The notes below the pieces were generated by a model that made no database searches, was not told the origin of the DNA, and saw only the letters and a program-made list of their open reading frames with translations. From Prevotella sp. (GTDB taxonomy: Bacteria > Bacteroidota > Bacteroidia > Bacteroidales > Bacteroidaceae): DNA of 11,019 nt. This document shows, one piece after another, positions 1 to 6,691 of the stretch. Where the stretch lies: NCBI GenBank assembly GCA_017430675.1, contig JAFRMM010000030.1, forward strand, positions 1-11,019, written 5' to 3'. The first letter of the stretch is position 1; every line of letters starts with the position of its first letter. Position numbers and translations under genes: made by a program.

Positions 1-563
1 ATCGGACAACCCGCCCAGGCTGCAAACACCAACAACTCCAGTTCCGCCTCATAGCGCGAGGTGACCAGCGGCAATAGTCTCAGCGCCTTCAGGTTGTAGA
101 GTCTGAATCCGCTCTGGGTGTCAGGGAGGTTGATGCCCGTCTGCAAACAGAACCAGAAGTTGGAGAACTTGTTGGCAAACGTGTTCTGGCGGGGCATATT
201 CTTCTCCGTGAGATTCCTGCAGCCCACGATGATTGCCTCAGGCTTCTCTTCCATCTTATTTAATAAGATTGGTATATCGTCAGCGAAATGCTGGCCGTCG
301 GCATCAATCGTGATCGCATGGGAAAACCCTAATTCCTTGGCTTTCCTGAAGCCCTTCACCAGTGCATATCCCTTACCTCTGTTCTGAGGGTACGACACCA
401 GCGTGATGGGCATAGGGAGACGATGAAGAATGACAGCAGTCTCATCTGTACTACCATCATTCACCACAATCACATCCTGACAGTAGGCTGTCACATCGGA
501 TATGACCTGTGCGATTGTCCCGGCATTATTATACGTCGGTATGATGACACATACCTTATGCAT
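1..563 (-). CDS. Family 2 glycosyltransferase, C-terminus cut by window edge
   Basis: The first 187 residues are visible and the frame runs open off the left edge. The protein begins MHKVCVIIPTYNN, the nucleotide-sugar-binding start of GT-A fold family 2 glycosyltransferases. It then shows VNDGSTD at residues 34-40, the metal-binding DADGQH at 87-92 and DTQSGFRLY at 148-156, in the order and spacing of dolichol-phosphate-mannose-synthase-like enzymes. It should be a cytoplasmic or membrane-associated sugar transferase. Its ATG overlaps the end of the preceding hot-dog gene by 8 bp (ATGCATAA), so it belongs to the same operon and is probably translationally coupled. In aryl polyene clusters a glycosyltransferase of this type is thought to help build the lipid-like anchor of the polyene; that role is inferred from context, and the donor and acceptor cannot be read from the sequence. 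Family assignment is secure. Confidence 0.93.
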   Translation of the reverse strand, partial: MHKVCVIIPTYNNAGTIAQVISDVTAYCQDVIVVNDGSTDETAVILHRLPMPITLVSYPQNRGKGYALVKGFRKAKELGFSHAITIDADGQHFADDIPILLNKMEEKPEAIIVGCRNLTEKNMPRQNTFANKFSNFWFCLQTGINLPDTQSGFRLYNLKALRLLPLVTSRYEAELELLVFAAWAGCP

Positions 564-927
564 TCAGCACCTTATATTGCAGCGACATCTTAACAGCCTC
601 ATCTGCCTCGTCGGAGACGGTAATATCCACAGTCAACATATCCTGATCCAGTACCTCTTTCGTAAAGGTATAGACAGGGGTGTCATTTGGTCCTACGATC
701 TTCTTGAACCGGATGGTCTTCACGACACTCAACTGCAGTTGTTTCCCATATTTCTCTTCTAATATCTCCTCACCTATCTGCATCAGACAGACACCCGGTG
801 TCACAGGGTTGCCTGGGAAATGGGCTTTATAAATGCGGTGCTCGGGATTGAACTTCACCTGGCACTGGTAGTTATCCTCACCCTGTTTTGTGGAAACTAC
901 TTCGAATAAATCGTTGATCAGTCTCAT
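556..927 (-). CDS. FabZ/ApeI-like hot-dog protein (3-hydroxyacyl-ACP dehydratase subunit)
   Basis: A 123-residue single hot-dog-fold protein. HFPGNPVTPGV at residues 36-46 matches the FabZ active-site loop HFPGxPxxPGV and supplies the catalytic His (H36). The position that carries the catalytic Glu or Asp in FabZ/FabA, four residues after PG-V begins, is Gln here (Q50 in GVCLMQ). The family dehydrates 3-hydroxyacyl-ACP to the trans-2-enoyl form, which an aryl polyene needs at every elongation round. The start is fixed by a 4-bp ATGA overlap with the preceding secreted-protein gene; the 3' end overlaps the glycosyltransferase start by 8 bp. The missing acid suggests it works with the second dehydratase-like protein (4868-5302), which has the reverse defect. 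It could also be a binding or structural subunit only. Confidence 0.85.
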   Translation of the reverse strand: MRLINDLFEVVSTKQGEDNYQCQVKFNPEHRIYKAHFPGNPVTPGVCLMQIGEEILEEKYGKQLQLSVVKTIRFKKIVGPNDTPVYTFTKEVLDQDMLTVDITVSDEADEAVKMSLQYKVLNA

Positions 928-1412
928 TCTTCTATAATTGGAGTAAATGTATATTTTATCTTAAATCGGATGTTTATCAGGTGGATCTCACCATCAGGCG
1001 AGAAGGTAATCTGCCTACTGATCTTCCACACATCCTTCTGCTTAGGAAGGTTGGAGAAGAAAAACGACATATCTCCCTGCAGCACCTTACGGATGTACCA
1101 TTTGTCCAAGAACGGCGGCAGATTCGACAGTTTGGTCTTCTTGCCGTTGTACTCGAAATCAAAGGCTGTCAGTCCGAATTCATTGATCACGGTGCCAATG
1201 ACCTCTGTTGGCGACGCCATCTTCATCACACAGAGACCCGAGATCTGATGTGGGCCCGCTTCCAGCAACAGATTATACTGTCTGACCTCTGCAGTGTCTG
1301 TGACAACGGTGTCAACTTCTACAGAGTCAGTCAGCACGATCTCCTCCTGAGCCAGACAAGGCAACTGGAAGAACAGTAGCAACAGACTAATTAACCTTAA
1401 ATACGCTCTCAT
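924..1412 (-). CDS. Secreted protein of unknown function, partner of the LolA-like carrier
   Basis: 162 residues. Residues 1-21 form a signal peptide: basic start, hydrophobic stretch LISLLLLFFQ, and a PCLA/Q signal-peptidase-I-type site. C19 is not in a proper lipobox, so a lipoprotein is unlikely. After a Thr/Asp/Val-rich spacer (about 25-43) comes one domain with ISGLCVMK (57-64), NEFGLTAFDFEY (77-88) and PPFLDKWYIRKVL (99-111). I do not recognise the family with certainty. The pattern recalls LolB-like or DUF3261 proteins that sit beside the LolA-like gene in proteobacterial aryl polyene clusters, but that link is a guess. It overlaps the LolA-like gene by 26 bp and the hot-dog gene by 4 bp, so it is clearly part of the operon. 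A periplasmic or outer-membrane role in handing the product on from the carrier is the likeliest reading. Confidence 0.8.
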   Translation of the reverse strand: MRAYLRLISLLLLFFQLPCLAQEEIVLTDSVEVDTVVTDTAEVRQYNLLLEAGPHQISGLCVMKMASPTEVIGTVINEFGLTAFDFEYNGKKTKLSNLPPFLDKWYIRKVLQGDMSFFFSNLPKQKDVWKISRQITFSPDGEIHLINIRFKIKYTFTPIIEE

Positions 1413-2019
1413 TAATCGTTGTATTCACTTTGGGAGACAGCAGTTTGACAGTAGTGTATTCACCCGACTTCTCTATCATCTTGATGCTCTCCACCATCGT
1501 CAGTGTAGGGTTGAAATACACCTCAATGGCAGCATACACCTGCTTCACCTCCTTCTTCTTCGGCAACATCTTGGCGAAATACACATCACCTTGCTTGAAT
1601 AACGTCACATCGAAGTCGGCCGAGTTCATGATACCACCACCAGTCACGGTATTCAGAATGATTGTCGTGATCTGACGGAAGATCTTGTTACCCTGGATAT
1701 CGATATTCTTGGTTGACTTAGCCGACTTGATCTGCACCTTGTCGCCGTTCATGATAAACGTATAGTCGTAAGGTGTCGTATATTGCCATCTGATCTTGTC
1801 GGGCTTCACAAAATACAGCACACCCTTCGACTGCATCTCCTTACTCAGGAGTTTCATCCGCTTGGACTGCACGAAGTCGCACCGCAGCGTACGCAGCGCA
1901 TTCGAAGACTTCTCCATCTTTGCCAGCACCTGCTTCTCCTGTTCGCTCGTAAGTTTGGTCTGTCCCATCACTGACAGGGGACACAGACACGTCAATAGTA
2001 TGACAAACGATCTCAACAT
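1387..2019 (-). CDS. LolA-like periplasmic outer-membrane carrier
   Basis: 210 residues from the ATG at 2019. That start gives a clean signal peptide, MLRSFVILLTCLCPLSVMGQ; a longer in-frame start at 2091 would bury it behind 24 polar residues and overlap the upstream gene. The mature part has the LolA pattern: CDFVQSKRMKLLSK (47-60), KGVLYFVKPDKIRWQY (65-80), then a TTPY turn and repeating beta strands to the end. LolA-type proteins are half-barrel periplasmic chaperones that carry lipid-modified cargo to the outer membrane. Copies inside aryl polyene operons are thought to carry the polyene-lipid rather than lipoproteins, which is how I read this one. It lies 20 bp after the small membrane-protein gene and overlaps the next secreted-protein gene by 26 bp. 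It is more likely a dedicated paralogue than the housekeeping LolA. Confidence 0.88.
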   Translation of the reverse strand: MLRSFVILLTCLCPLSVMGQTKLTSEQEKQVLAKMEKSSNALRTLRCDFVQSKRMKLLSKEMQSKGVLYFVKPDKIRWQYTTPYDYTFIMNGDKVQIKSAKSTKNIDIQGNKIFRQITTIILNTVTGGGIMNSADFDVTLFKQGDVYFAKMLPKKKEVKQVYAAIEVYFNPTLTMVESIKMIEKSGEYTTVKLLSPKVNTTINESVFKVN

Positions 2020-2039
2020 ATTTCTACATTTAATAATTT

Positions 2040-2396
2040 CTATTTCGCTATCAACACGCATCCCGACAGAATCAGGAATACGCCGACCCATCTCTCAATC
2101 GATATATGCTCATGGAAGAAGATCATCGCCGCAAACATGCCCATCACATAACTCAGACTCACCATCGGATACGCCATGCTTAATGGGAAGTTCTTGATGA
2201 TATACATCCAGAGCACGGAACCGACGGCAAAGCAGATACCACAGCAGATAAACTGCCAGTTGATCAGCAGTCGGCCGAAGTAGCCCCACGAGAAGGAGAA
2301 GTCACCTGCCTTCAGGAGTCCAAACTTCATCAGCACCTGTCCACCTGTCAGGAGCATACACTGCAAGAGCGATATGGGCAATAACTTCAGAATCAT
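2040..2396 (-). CDS. Four-helix SMR/EamA-like membrane protein (ArnE/ArnF type)
   Basis: 118 residues from the ATG at 2396, whose ATGA overlaps the stop of the preceding ketosynthase-like gene; the longer start at 2423 adds only a polar extension inside that gene. Four hydrophobic segments are visible, roughly 3-25, 44-65, 70-94 and 100-116. VLMKFG (21-26) and PLSMAYPMVSLSYV (71-84) are typical of the small multidrug resistance/EamA group, closest in style to ArnE/ArnF flippase subunits. The membrane Glu that EmrE-type drug pumps need (E14 of EmrE) aligns with Leu16, so proton-coupled drug efflux is unlikely. Set between the synthase genes and the LolA-like gene, it may help flip a lipid or polyene intermediate across the inner membrane; that is inference. 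Such small proteins usually act as homo- or heterodimers, and no second copy is in the window. Confidence 0.82.
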   Translation of the reverse strand: MILKLLPISLLQCMLLTGGQVLMKFGLLKAGDFSFSWGYFGRLLINWQFICCGICFAVGSVLWMYIIKNFPLSMAYPMVSLSYVMGMFAAMIFFHEHISIERWVGVFLILSGCVLIAK

Positions 2397-3379
2397 ATTC
2401 CTTTCAAGAGTACTAACGCACAATCGCCATTCATGGTGCAGTTTACAAACAGCATCAAAGGCGTGCCTTGTTTCTTCATCAGATGAGCAGCCGCATACAG
2501 TCCTAATGCCGATACGGAAAAGTTCTCACCGAACAGTTGTTTATACTGCAGATGTTCCGCCTGGGGGAAGAACTCATCCAGTACGGACTGATACAGACGG
2601 TCGTTCTCCGGATTCCCGTTCACACCCGTCATCACCGTCTGGATGGCCTCCACTTTGACATTGGCTTTCTCTGCCAGCATCTCCAACTGTCGGCGGATGT
2701 TCTGGACCGACTTCATACGGAAGACGCTGACACCAGCCAACTCACAGAGGTTTTCAGGTGAGGCCTGCGTATTGAGCATCATCGACATCGAGCTCTCACT
2801 ACAGGGCACCATCCCTTCAACACCCACATAACCCGTCGTACGAAGCAACTCGTAATACGACGCCATCATCTCTTCATGTCCGCCTACGAGAGCGTTGGAT
2901 ATCTGTCCTAAACAGAACTGCATCCAGGCATCCTTCAAGGCCAGTTCGAAACTGATGCCACCCTCCGAATAGGTGGTGTTATAACTGTGGGTACCTGTGT
3001 AGATACTGATCGTCGAACTCACGGTGTTATGCGTCGTCTGCATGAAATAGGTGGGACTCAACGACTCCTCGCCGTTCTCCACCAGATCATCCAGGAACCT
3101 TTCCGTGTAGTCCAGACTGCCGATACTCGTTCCTGTGATGATGGCGTCAGGATGCCCAATACCCGTTTCCTTCAGCACCTTCAACGAGGTGACCAGGGCA
3201 CGCTTCATGATGTTACCCATCCGTCGGGCCTCATTGGGGGCGATATACTCGCGGAACGCAGGGTTCACAGCCTTCACGAAAGGCTCGTGATAGACGATCG
3301 GCTCCTCCATCCACGCTTCAGAGAGCGGGTTCTGGATAGAGATCTGTTCTGCTGCTTGGATATATACTTTTCCCATCAT
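2393..3379 (-). CDS. Ketosynthase homologue lacking catalytic residues (chain-length-factor/ApeC-like)
   Basis: 328 residues with a degenerate thiolase/ketosynthase fold, shorter than the usual 400 or so. All catalytic positions are changed. The nucleophile loop reads NTTYSEGG (134-141), placing Tyr137 where TACxSG has Cys. The HGTGTPxND motif is TGVNGNPEND (251-260), and the KSxxGH motif is KQLFGEN (280-286), with Glu285 in place of the second His. Chain-length factors of type II polyketide synthases and ApeC of aryl polyene pathways are similarly inactive and form a heterodimer with an active ketosynthase. The active partner (3376-4572) is directly upstream and overlaps this gene by 4 bp (ATGA), which suits equal synthesis of two subunits. 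I infer that it shapes the chain-binding tunnel and cannot condense by itself. The downstream membrane-protein gene also overlaps by 4 bp. Confidence 0.9.
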   Translation of the reverse strand: MMGKVYIQAAEQISIQNPLSEAWMEEPIVYHEPFVKAVNPAFREYIAPNEARRMGNIMKRALVTSLKVLKETGIGHPDAIITGTSIGSLDYTERFLDDLVENGEESLSPTYFMQTTHNTVSSTISIYTGTHSYNTTYSEGGISFELALKDAWMQFCLGQISNALVGGHEEMMASYYELLRTTGYVGVEGMVPCSESSMSMMLNTQASPENLCELAGVSVFRMKSVQNIRRQLEMLAEKANVKVEAIQTVMTGVNGNPENDRLYQSVLDEFFPQAEHLQYKQLFGENFSVSALGLYAAAHLMKKQGTPLMLFVNCTMNGDCALVLLKGI

Positions 3380-4572
3380 TCATTCACTTTAGAGAAGATC
3401 AACGAAGAGTCATTGCCACCAAATCCGAACGCATTACTGAGGATATGCTGGATACGGGGATGCGCCACCTCTTCTGTCACAGGCTGAATACCCGCTTCCA
3501 TCGGCGTCTTCCAGTTGATGTTCTTCGGTAAAAACTGGTGCTCAAGGGCCAGGAGACAGAACACGGCCTCGATACTACCCGATGCACTCGTAGTATGACC
3601 CGTAAACGACTTGGTAGAGGATACAGGGGGATAGTGTTCACCAAACACACGCAGGATGGCTTTACTCTCCGACTCGTCGTTGTTGGGTGTACCTGTGCCG
3701 TGGGCGTTGATATACTGGATATCCTCAGGTTTCAGACCTGCTGTCGCCAAGGCGGCACTCATCGCCAGATACGCCCCTTCTCCCTCAGGCGAGGAGGCTG
3801 TCTGGTGGAACGCGTCACAGGTGTTGGCATAGCCACTCAGCACGAACTTCGGCTTCAGACCGCGCTGCTGGGCCGATGCCGCCGTCTCCATCACCAGATA
3901 GGCTGCACCTTCTCCGAGGTTCAAGCCTGCCCGATCTTTGTCGAACGGTCTGCAGGGCTGGTGATCTAAGATCATCAACGCATTAAAGCCATTCAGATGA
4001 AACAGCGACAGGCACTCTGCACCGCCTACCACCACGATATCCGCCAGACCACAACGTAACATATTCGCTCCTGTGATGATGGCATTTGTGGCCGACGAAC
4101 AGGCTGTAGAGAGTGTCGCCATCGAGGCGAAATCACCAAGGCCCTCTGCTATCATCTCCGTACATGCCGCACAGTTATGCGTGGCGATCTCGGCAATCTC
4201 CCGTCCGCAACCAGGCTCCTGGGCATGTATCAGTTCTCTCCGATCCATCCCACCAACGGTCGTACCAGAGATAAAATGCACCTCATCCAAGGGCTGTCCT
4301 AAGAGCAGGGCTTCCTGCAGGGCTTCCTGCAGGGCGAGTTTTCCAATCAGGGCAGTACGGGTATAGCGCTGACTATCCCCTAACCCGAGTCGCTCAGCCA
4401 ACTCGTCATTACTCAGTTGAACCTCACCTACAGGCAGGTCAGTATGTGTGGACTTCAGATACCTGATTTCACGGATACCCGACCGTTCGGTCTGAAGCGA
4501 AGCCAACGTCTCTGCCTTGCCTATGCCTATCGCTGATACGACACCTGCTCCCGTTATATAAATCGGCTCCAA
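3376..4572 (-). CDS. Catalytic beta-ketoacyl-ACP synthase, FabF/ApeO-like
   Basis: 398 residues, normal length for KAS II. It opens with MEPIYITGAGVVSAIG and has a complete catalytic set: Cys158 in STACSSA, His291 in HGTGTPNND, Lys321 and His326 in KSFTGH, and the C-terminal glycine loop FGFGGNDSSL (382-391). It should condense malonyl-ACP with the growing chain in the cytoplasm, as a heterodimer with the inactive homologue encoded immediately downstream (4-bp overlap). The start codon is TTG: no in-frame ATG lies between an upstream TAA and this codon, and starting here gives the expected N-terminus, 7 bp after the carrier-protein stop. A 12-bp tandem duplication at 4306-4329 gives the residue repeat LQEALQEA (81-88) in a surface helix. 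It is the only catalytically intact ketosynthase in the window. Confidence 0.96.
   Translation of the reverse strand: MEPIYITGAGVVSAIGIGKAETLASLQTERSGIREIRYLKSTHTDLPVGEVQLSNDELAERLGLGDSQRYTRTALIGKLALQEALQEALLLGQPLDEVHFISGTTVGGMDRRELIHAQEPGCGREIAEIATHNCAACTEMIAEGLGDFASMATLSTACSSATNAIITGANMLRCGLADIVVVGGAECLSLFHLNGFNALMILDHQPCRPFDKDRAGLNLGEGAAYLVMETAASAQQRGLKPKFVLSGYANTCDAFHQTASSPEGEGAYLAMSAALATAGLKPEDIQYINAHGTGTPNNDESESKAILRVFGEHYPPVSSTKSFTGHTTSASGSIEAVFCLLALEHQFLPKNINWKTPMEAGIQPVTEEVAHPRIQHILSNAFGFGGNDSSLIFSKVNE
4306..4334. repeat. 12-bp tandem duplication inside the ketosynthase gene
   Basis: The unit cagggcttcctg occurs at 4306-4317 and again, perfectly, at 4318-4329, followed by a partial third copy (caggg). 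It is a multiple of three, so the reading frame is kept and four residues are repeated (LQEA). This looks like a slippage duplication. Confidence 0.9.
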
Positions 4573-4579
4573 AACAGTC

Positions 4580-4840
4580 TTATTTTGTACGGTTAGCCTG
4601 AATAAACTCTGCCATCACTCTGACAGACTTAAACACCTTCTTGCCGTCTTTGGGATCCTGCAGTTTGATGCCGTATTTCTTCTCCAGGAGCACGATCAAC
4701 TCCAGGGCATCAATAGAGTCCAGTCCCAGACCGTCGGCACCGAACAGAGGATCATCGTCCCCCAGATCCTCAGGTGTCATATCTTCCAAGTTAAGTGCTT
4801 CAATAATCTCATTCTTAACTTCCAACAGTAAATCTTCCAT
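4580..4840 (-). CDS. Acyl carrier protein (aryl-polyene type)
   Basis: 86 residues, acidic, with the carrier-protein signature GLGLDSIDALEL; Ser42 is the phosphopantetheine attachment site. The GADGLGLDSIDALE stretch (34-47) is longer and more Gly-rich than in housekeeping AcpP and is the form usually found in aryl polyene and dialkylresorcinol clusters. It holds the growing chain as a thioester for the ketosynthase, dehydratase and methyltransferase. The gene lies 7 bp upstream of the active ketosynthase and 27 bp after the dehydratase-like gene. It needs a PPTase, and none is encoded in the window. With a second carrier protein at 5305-5553, one may serve loading or starter handling and the other elongation, but the sequence does not say which. 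Confidence 0.95.
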   Translation of the reverse strand: MEDLLLEVKNEIIEALNLEDMTPEDLGDDDPLFGADGLGLDSIDALELIVLLEKKYGIKLQDPKDGKKVFKSVRVMAEFIQANRTK

Positions 4841-4867
4841 ATCTCTTTTCTTCGTTTTTAATTGTTA

Positions 4868-5302
4868 TTATCCTTCTGCCTCGATATTGGTGGAGGCAAG
4901 TTTCATACGGCCCTCTGCAATGACCTCCTCTCCCACTTTGGTACAGACACTTGCCAGTGTCATGTCAAACACATCCATCAGGATATGCACCTCAGTAGTC
5001 AGACGTTCATCCTGCAGCGGCTGACGATAAATCTTCAAATTCTTAATCTCTCCAATATAGCCTAACTTGATAGGCCTATTGTGCAATAGGTTCACACAAC
5101 CCATTCTGGCAGCACACGACTGTGCCATATTCTCCACGATACCTGCCGGCGAGAGTTTAGAATCGTCCAACAGGATATTGTCCTGCCGCACCATCAACTC
5201 CGTCACGGCGTCGGTATCATCACAACTCAGGATCTTGTCCACCATCATGAACGGCGGCCGCTGAGGGATGAGAGAAGCCATTTCAATCTGTTCTAACTCC
5301 AT
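4868..5302 (-). CDS. COG4706/ApeP-like hot-dog dehydratase subunit
   Basis: 144 residues with a hot-dog fold. LIPQRPPFMMVDKIL (11-25) is the N-terminal signature of the 3-hydroxyacyl-ACP dehydratase group, and SPAGIVENMAQS (51-62) matches the central helix, with Glu57 at the FabZ catalytic-acid position. The His loop HFPGxPxxPG is absent: DDSKLSPAG stands in its place. The His often seen in IPHR of this family is Gln14 here. So this subunit offers the acid but not the His, the mirror image of the protein at 556-927. COG4706 proteins (ApeP in aryl polyene systems) act in polyene-forming dehydration. The gene starts 2 bp after the upstream carrier-protein stop. A later start at Met8 is possible but would remove part of the first helix. 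Confidence 0.85.
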   Translation of the reverse strand: MELEQIEMASLIPQRPPFMMVDKILSCDDTDAVTELMVRQDNILLDDSKLSPAGIVENMAQSCAARMGCVNLLHNRPIKLGYIGEIKNLKIYRQPLQDERLTTEVHILMDVFDMTLASVCTKVGEEVIAEGRMKLASTNIEAEG

Positions 5303-5304
5303 GA

Positions 5305-5553
5305 TTATTTCTGTTTCAATTCGGTTTCCAGATAGTCAATAAACTGCGACAGGGTCTTCACTGCCTTCATTTTCTCGATATTCACCTTGACACCAAAGGT
5401 TGACAGCACCACTGCCACGATGTCCACATAATCCAGACTGTCAATGCCCATATCCTCCTTCAGTCTGGATTCAGGGAACACCTTGTCTTCGTCGATCTCG
5501 AGGTCGTCGATCAGAAACGCCCTCACTTTCTGTTCAATTTCTGTTCTTTCCAT
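5305..5553 (-). CDS. Acyl carrier protein, second copy
   Basis: 82 residues. GIDSLDYVDI (36-45) is a carrier-protein attachment motif, with Ser39 as the phosphopantetheine site, flanked by helices of the expected size (MERTEIEQKVRAFLIDDLEI at the N-terminus). It differs from the operon's other carrier protein, which has GLDSIDALEL; the Tyr after Asp is unlike AcpP (DSLDTVEL). It lies 17 bp after the methyltransferase gene and 2 bp before the dehydratase-like gene, so translation is probably coupled. Two distinct carrier proteins are usual in aryl polyene clusters. This one could carry the aryl starter, but that is a guess from gene order only. Confidence 0.95.
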   Translation of the reverse strand: MERTEIEQKVRAFLIDDLEIDEDKVFPESRLKEDMGIDSLDYVDIVAVVLSTFGVKVNIEKMKAVKTLSQFIDYLETELKQK

Positions 5554-5570
5554 TTTATTTGGTCGGTTGT

Positions 5571-6674
5571 TTATTTTGCTTTCTTCGCCACAATGATGGT
5601 ATGACCCAGTCCGAGATGATCATACAGTTGCTCAATCTCCAGACCAGCCTCACGGATGCACTTTTCCATATCCTCGGTGTTATACATCTTCGAGTTGCCG
5701 TTCGCCATCGCCGTGAAGTAAAGGCTCGTCATCGTGAGACAGAGGGCGGCGGTATCAAACCGCTGACGGTCCCATAGCGTCTCCATGATGAAGATACGGG
5801 TGTCGGCAGTCATCGCCGCCTGAGCCCGTTTCAGGATACTCACGATCTGCTCCATACTGAAACAGTCCAGGAACTGACTCATCCAGATGGCATCGAGTCC
5901 CTCCTGCTTGGGGAACGCAGCCTGCTCGTCGAGGAAGTTGATCGGGAAGCCCTTGATTCGCTCCGCTCCCTGCTTGCCTGCCGTATTCTCCTGCATCATC
6001 TTGATCTGCTGGGGCAGGTCGAGGACGGTCACTTCGGCATCCGTACTATAACCGACGCACTGCAGTGCCCACTTACCCGTATTGCCGCCCACATCGTAGA
6101 GCCGCTTCACCTGATACTCATCAAACACGATCTTCAAAGCCTCTTCAAACGACTCGTCGCTGTAGAAATGGTCGAAGTTCAGCCAACTCTCCTTCACCTG
6201 CTGGGGGAATTCCGACAAGCCCTCATACAGTGTAGGCCAGTCGCCCAAGGTTTTCAGACCTACGGGACGCCCCTGTTTCAGCGACTCGTCCAGATAGAAC
6301 ATACCCTGATAGTTCACGTCGTGATTCATATCCAGATTCACCCTCGTAGATTGATCGTTCAGGAGGAACCACCCTGCCTTCGTAATACTGAAACGGTCGG
6401 TCTCGGGATCCACCACGATGATGCCGATGGAGAGCGATGCTTCCACCAGGCACTTCACGGCATAGTCAGAGAGTCTTGTCTCTTTGCAGATCTCCTCACG
6501 AGTGAGTCCGTTGGCCGACTGGTTGATCAACTCCAGGATGCCCCACTTCACCATGATCCTTGCCGTCTGGAAAACCATAGGCCCCCAGGCTATGATCTGT
6601 GCATAGCGCTGAGCCTCCCCAGCCGACTGCTGTTCTGCTGTATAAACTTTTTTTAATCCTGCACTTAATTCCAT
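5571..6674 (-). CDS. SAM-dependent methyltransferase (plant-OMT/hydroxyneurosporene type)
   Basis: 367 residues. The N-terminal part (about 25-110) looks like the winged-helix dimerisation domain of this family (GILELI, LTREEICKETRLSDYAVK). The C-terminal part is a Rossmann methyltransferase with SAM motif I YDVGGNTGKWAL (193-204), acidic residue Asp219 in VLDLP, and IFIMETL (294-300). The catalytic His usual in O-methyltransferases of this family (LHDW) is not there: the aligned stretch is QFLDCFS (267-273). The enzyme probably methylates the aryl head group of the polyene in the cytoplasm, either on oxygen or, given the missing His, possibly on carbon. Spacing is 17 bp on each side. The family call is firm; the site methylated is inferred. 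Confidence 0.92.
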   Translation of the reverse strand: MELSAGLKKVYTAEQQSAGEAQRYAQIIAWGPMVFQTARIMVKWGILELINQSANGLTREEICKETRLSDYAVKCLVEASLSIGIIVVDPETDRFSITKAGWFLLNDQSTRVNLDMNHDVNYQGMFYLDESLKQGRPVGLKTLGDWPTLYEGLSEFPQQVKESWLNFDHFYSDESFEEALKIVFDEYQVKRLYDVGGNTGKWALQCVGYSTDAEVTVLDLPQQIKMMQENTAGKQGAERIKGFPINFLDEQAAFPKQEGLDAIWMSQFLDCFSMEQIVSILKRAQAAMTADTRIFIMETLWDRQRFDTAALCLTMTSLYFTAMANGNSKMYNTEDMEKCIREAGLEIEQLYDHLGLGHTIIVAKKAK

Positions 6675-6691
6675 GCTATTGTTATCTTTTT

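Noticed and set aside
1387..2091. A longer LolA-like protein starting at 2091.
   Set aside because: It would place 24 residues before the signal peptide and overlap the upstream membrane-protein gene by 52 bp.
2987..3487. A 166-residue plus-strand open frame.
   Set aside because: It lies antisense to the two ketosynthase-fold genes, which are firmly identified, and shows no protein features of its own.
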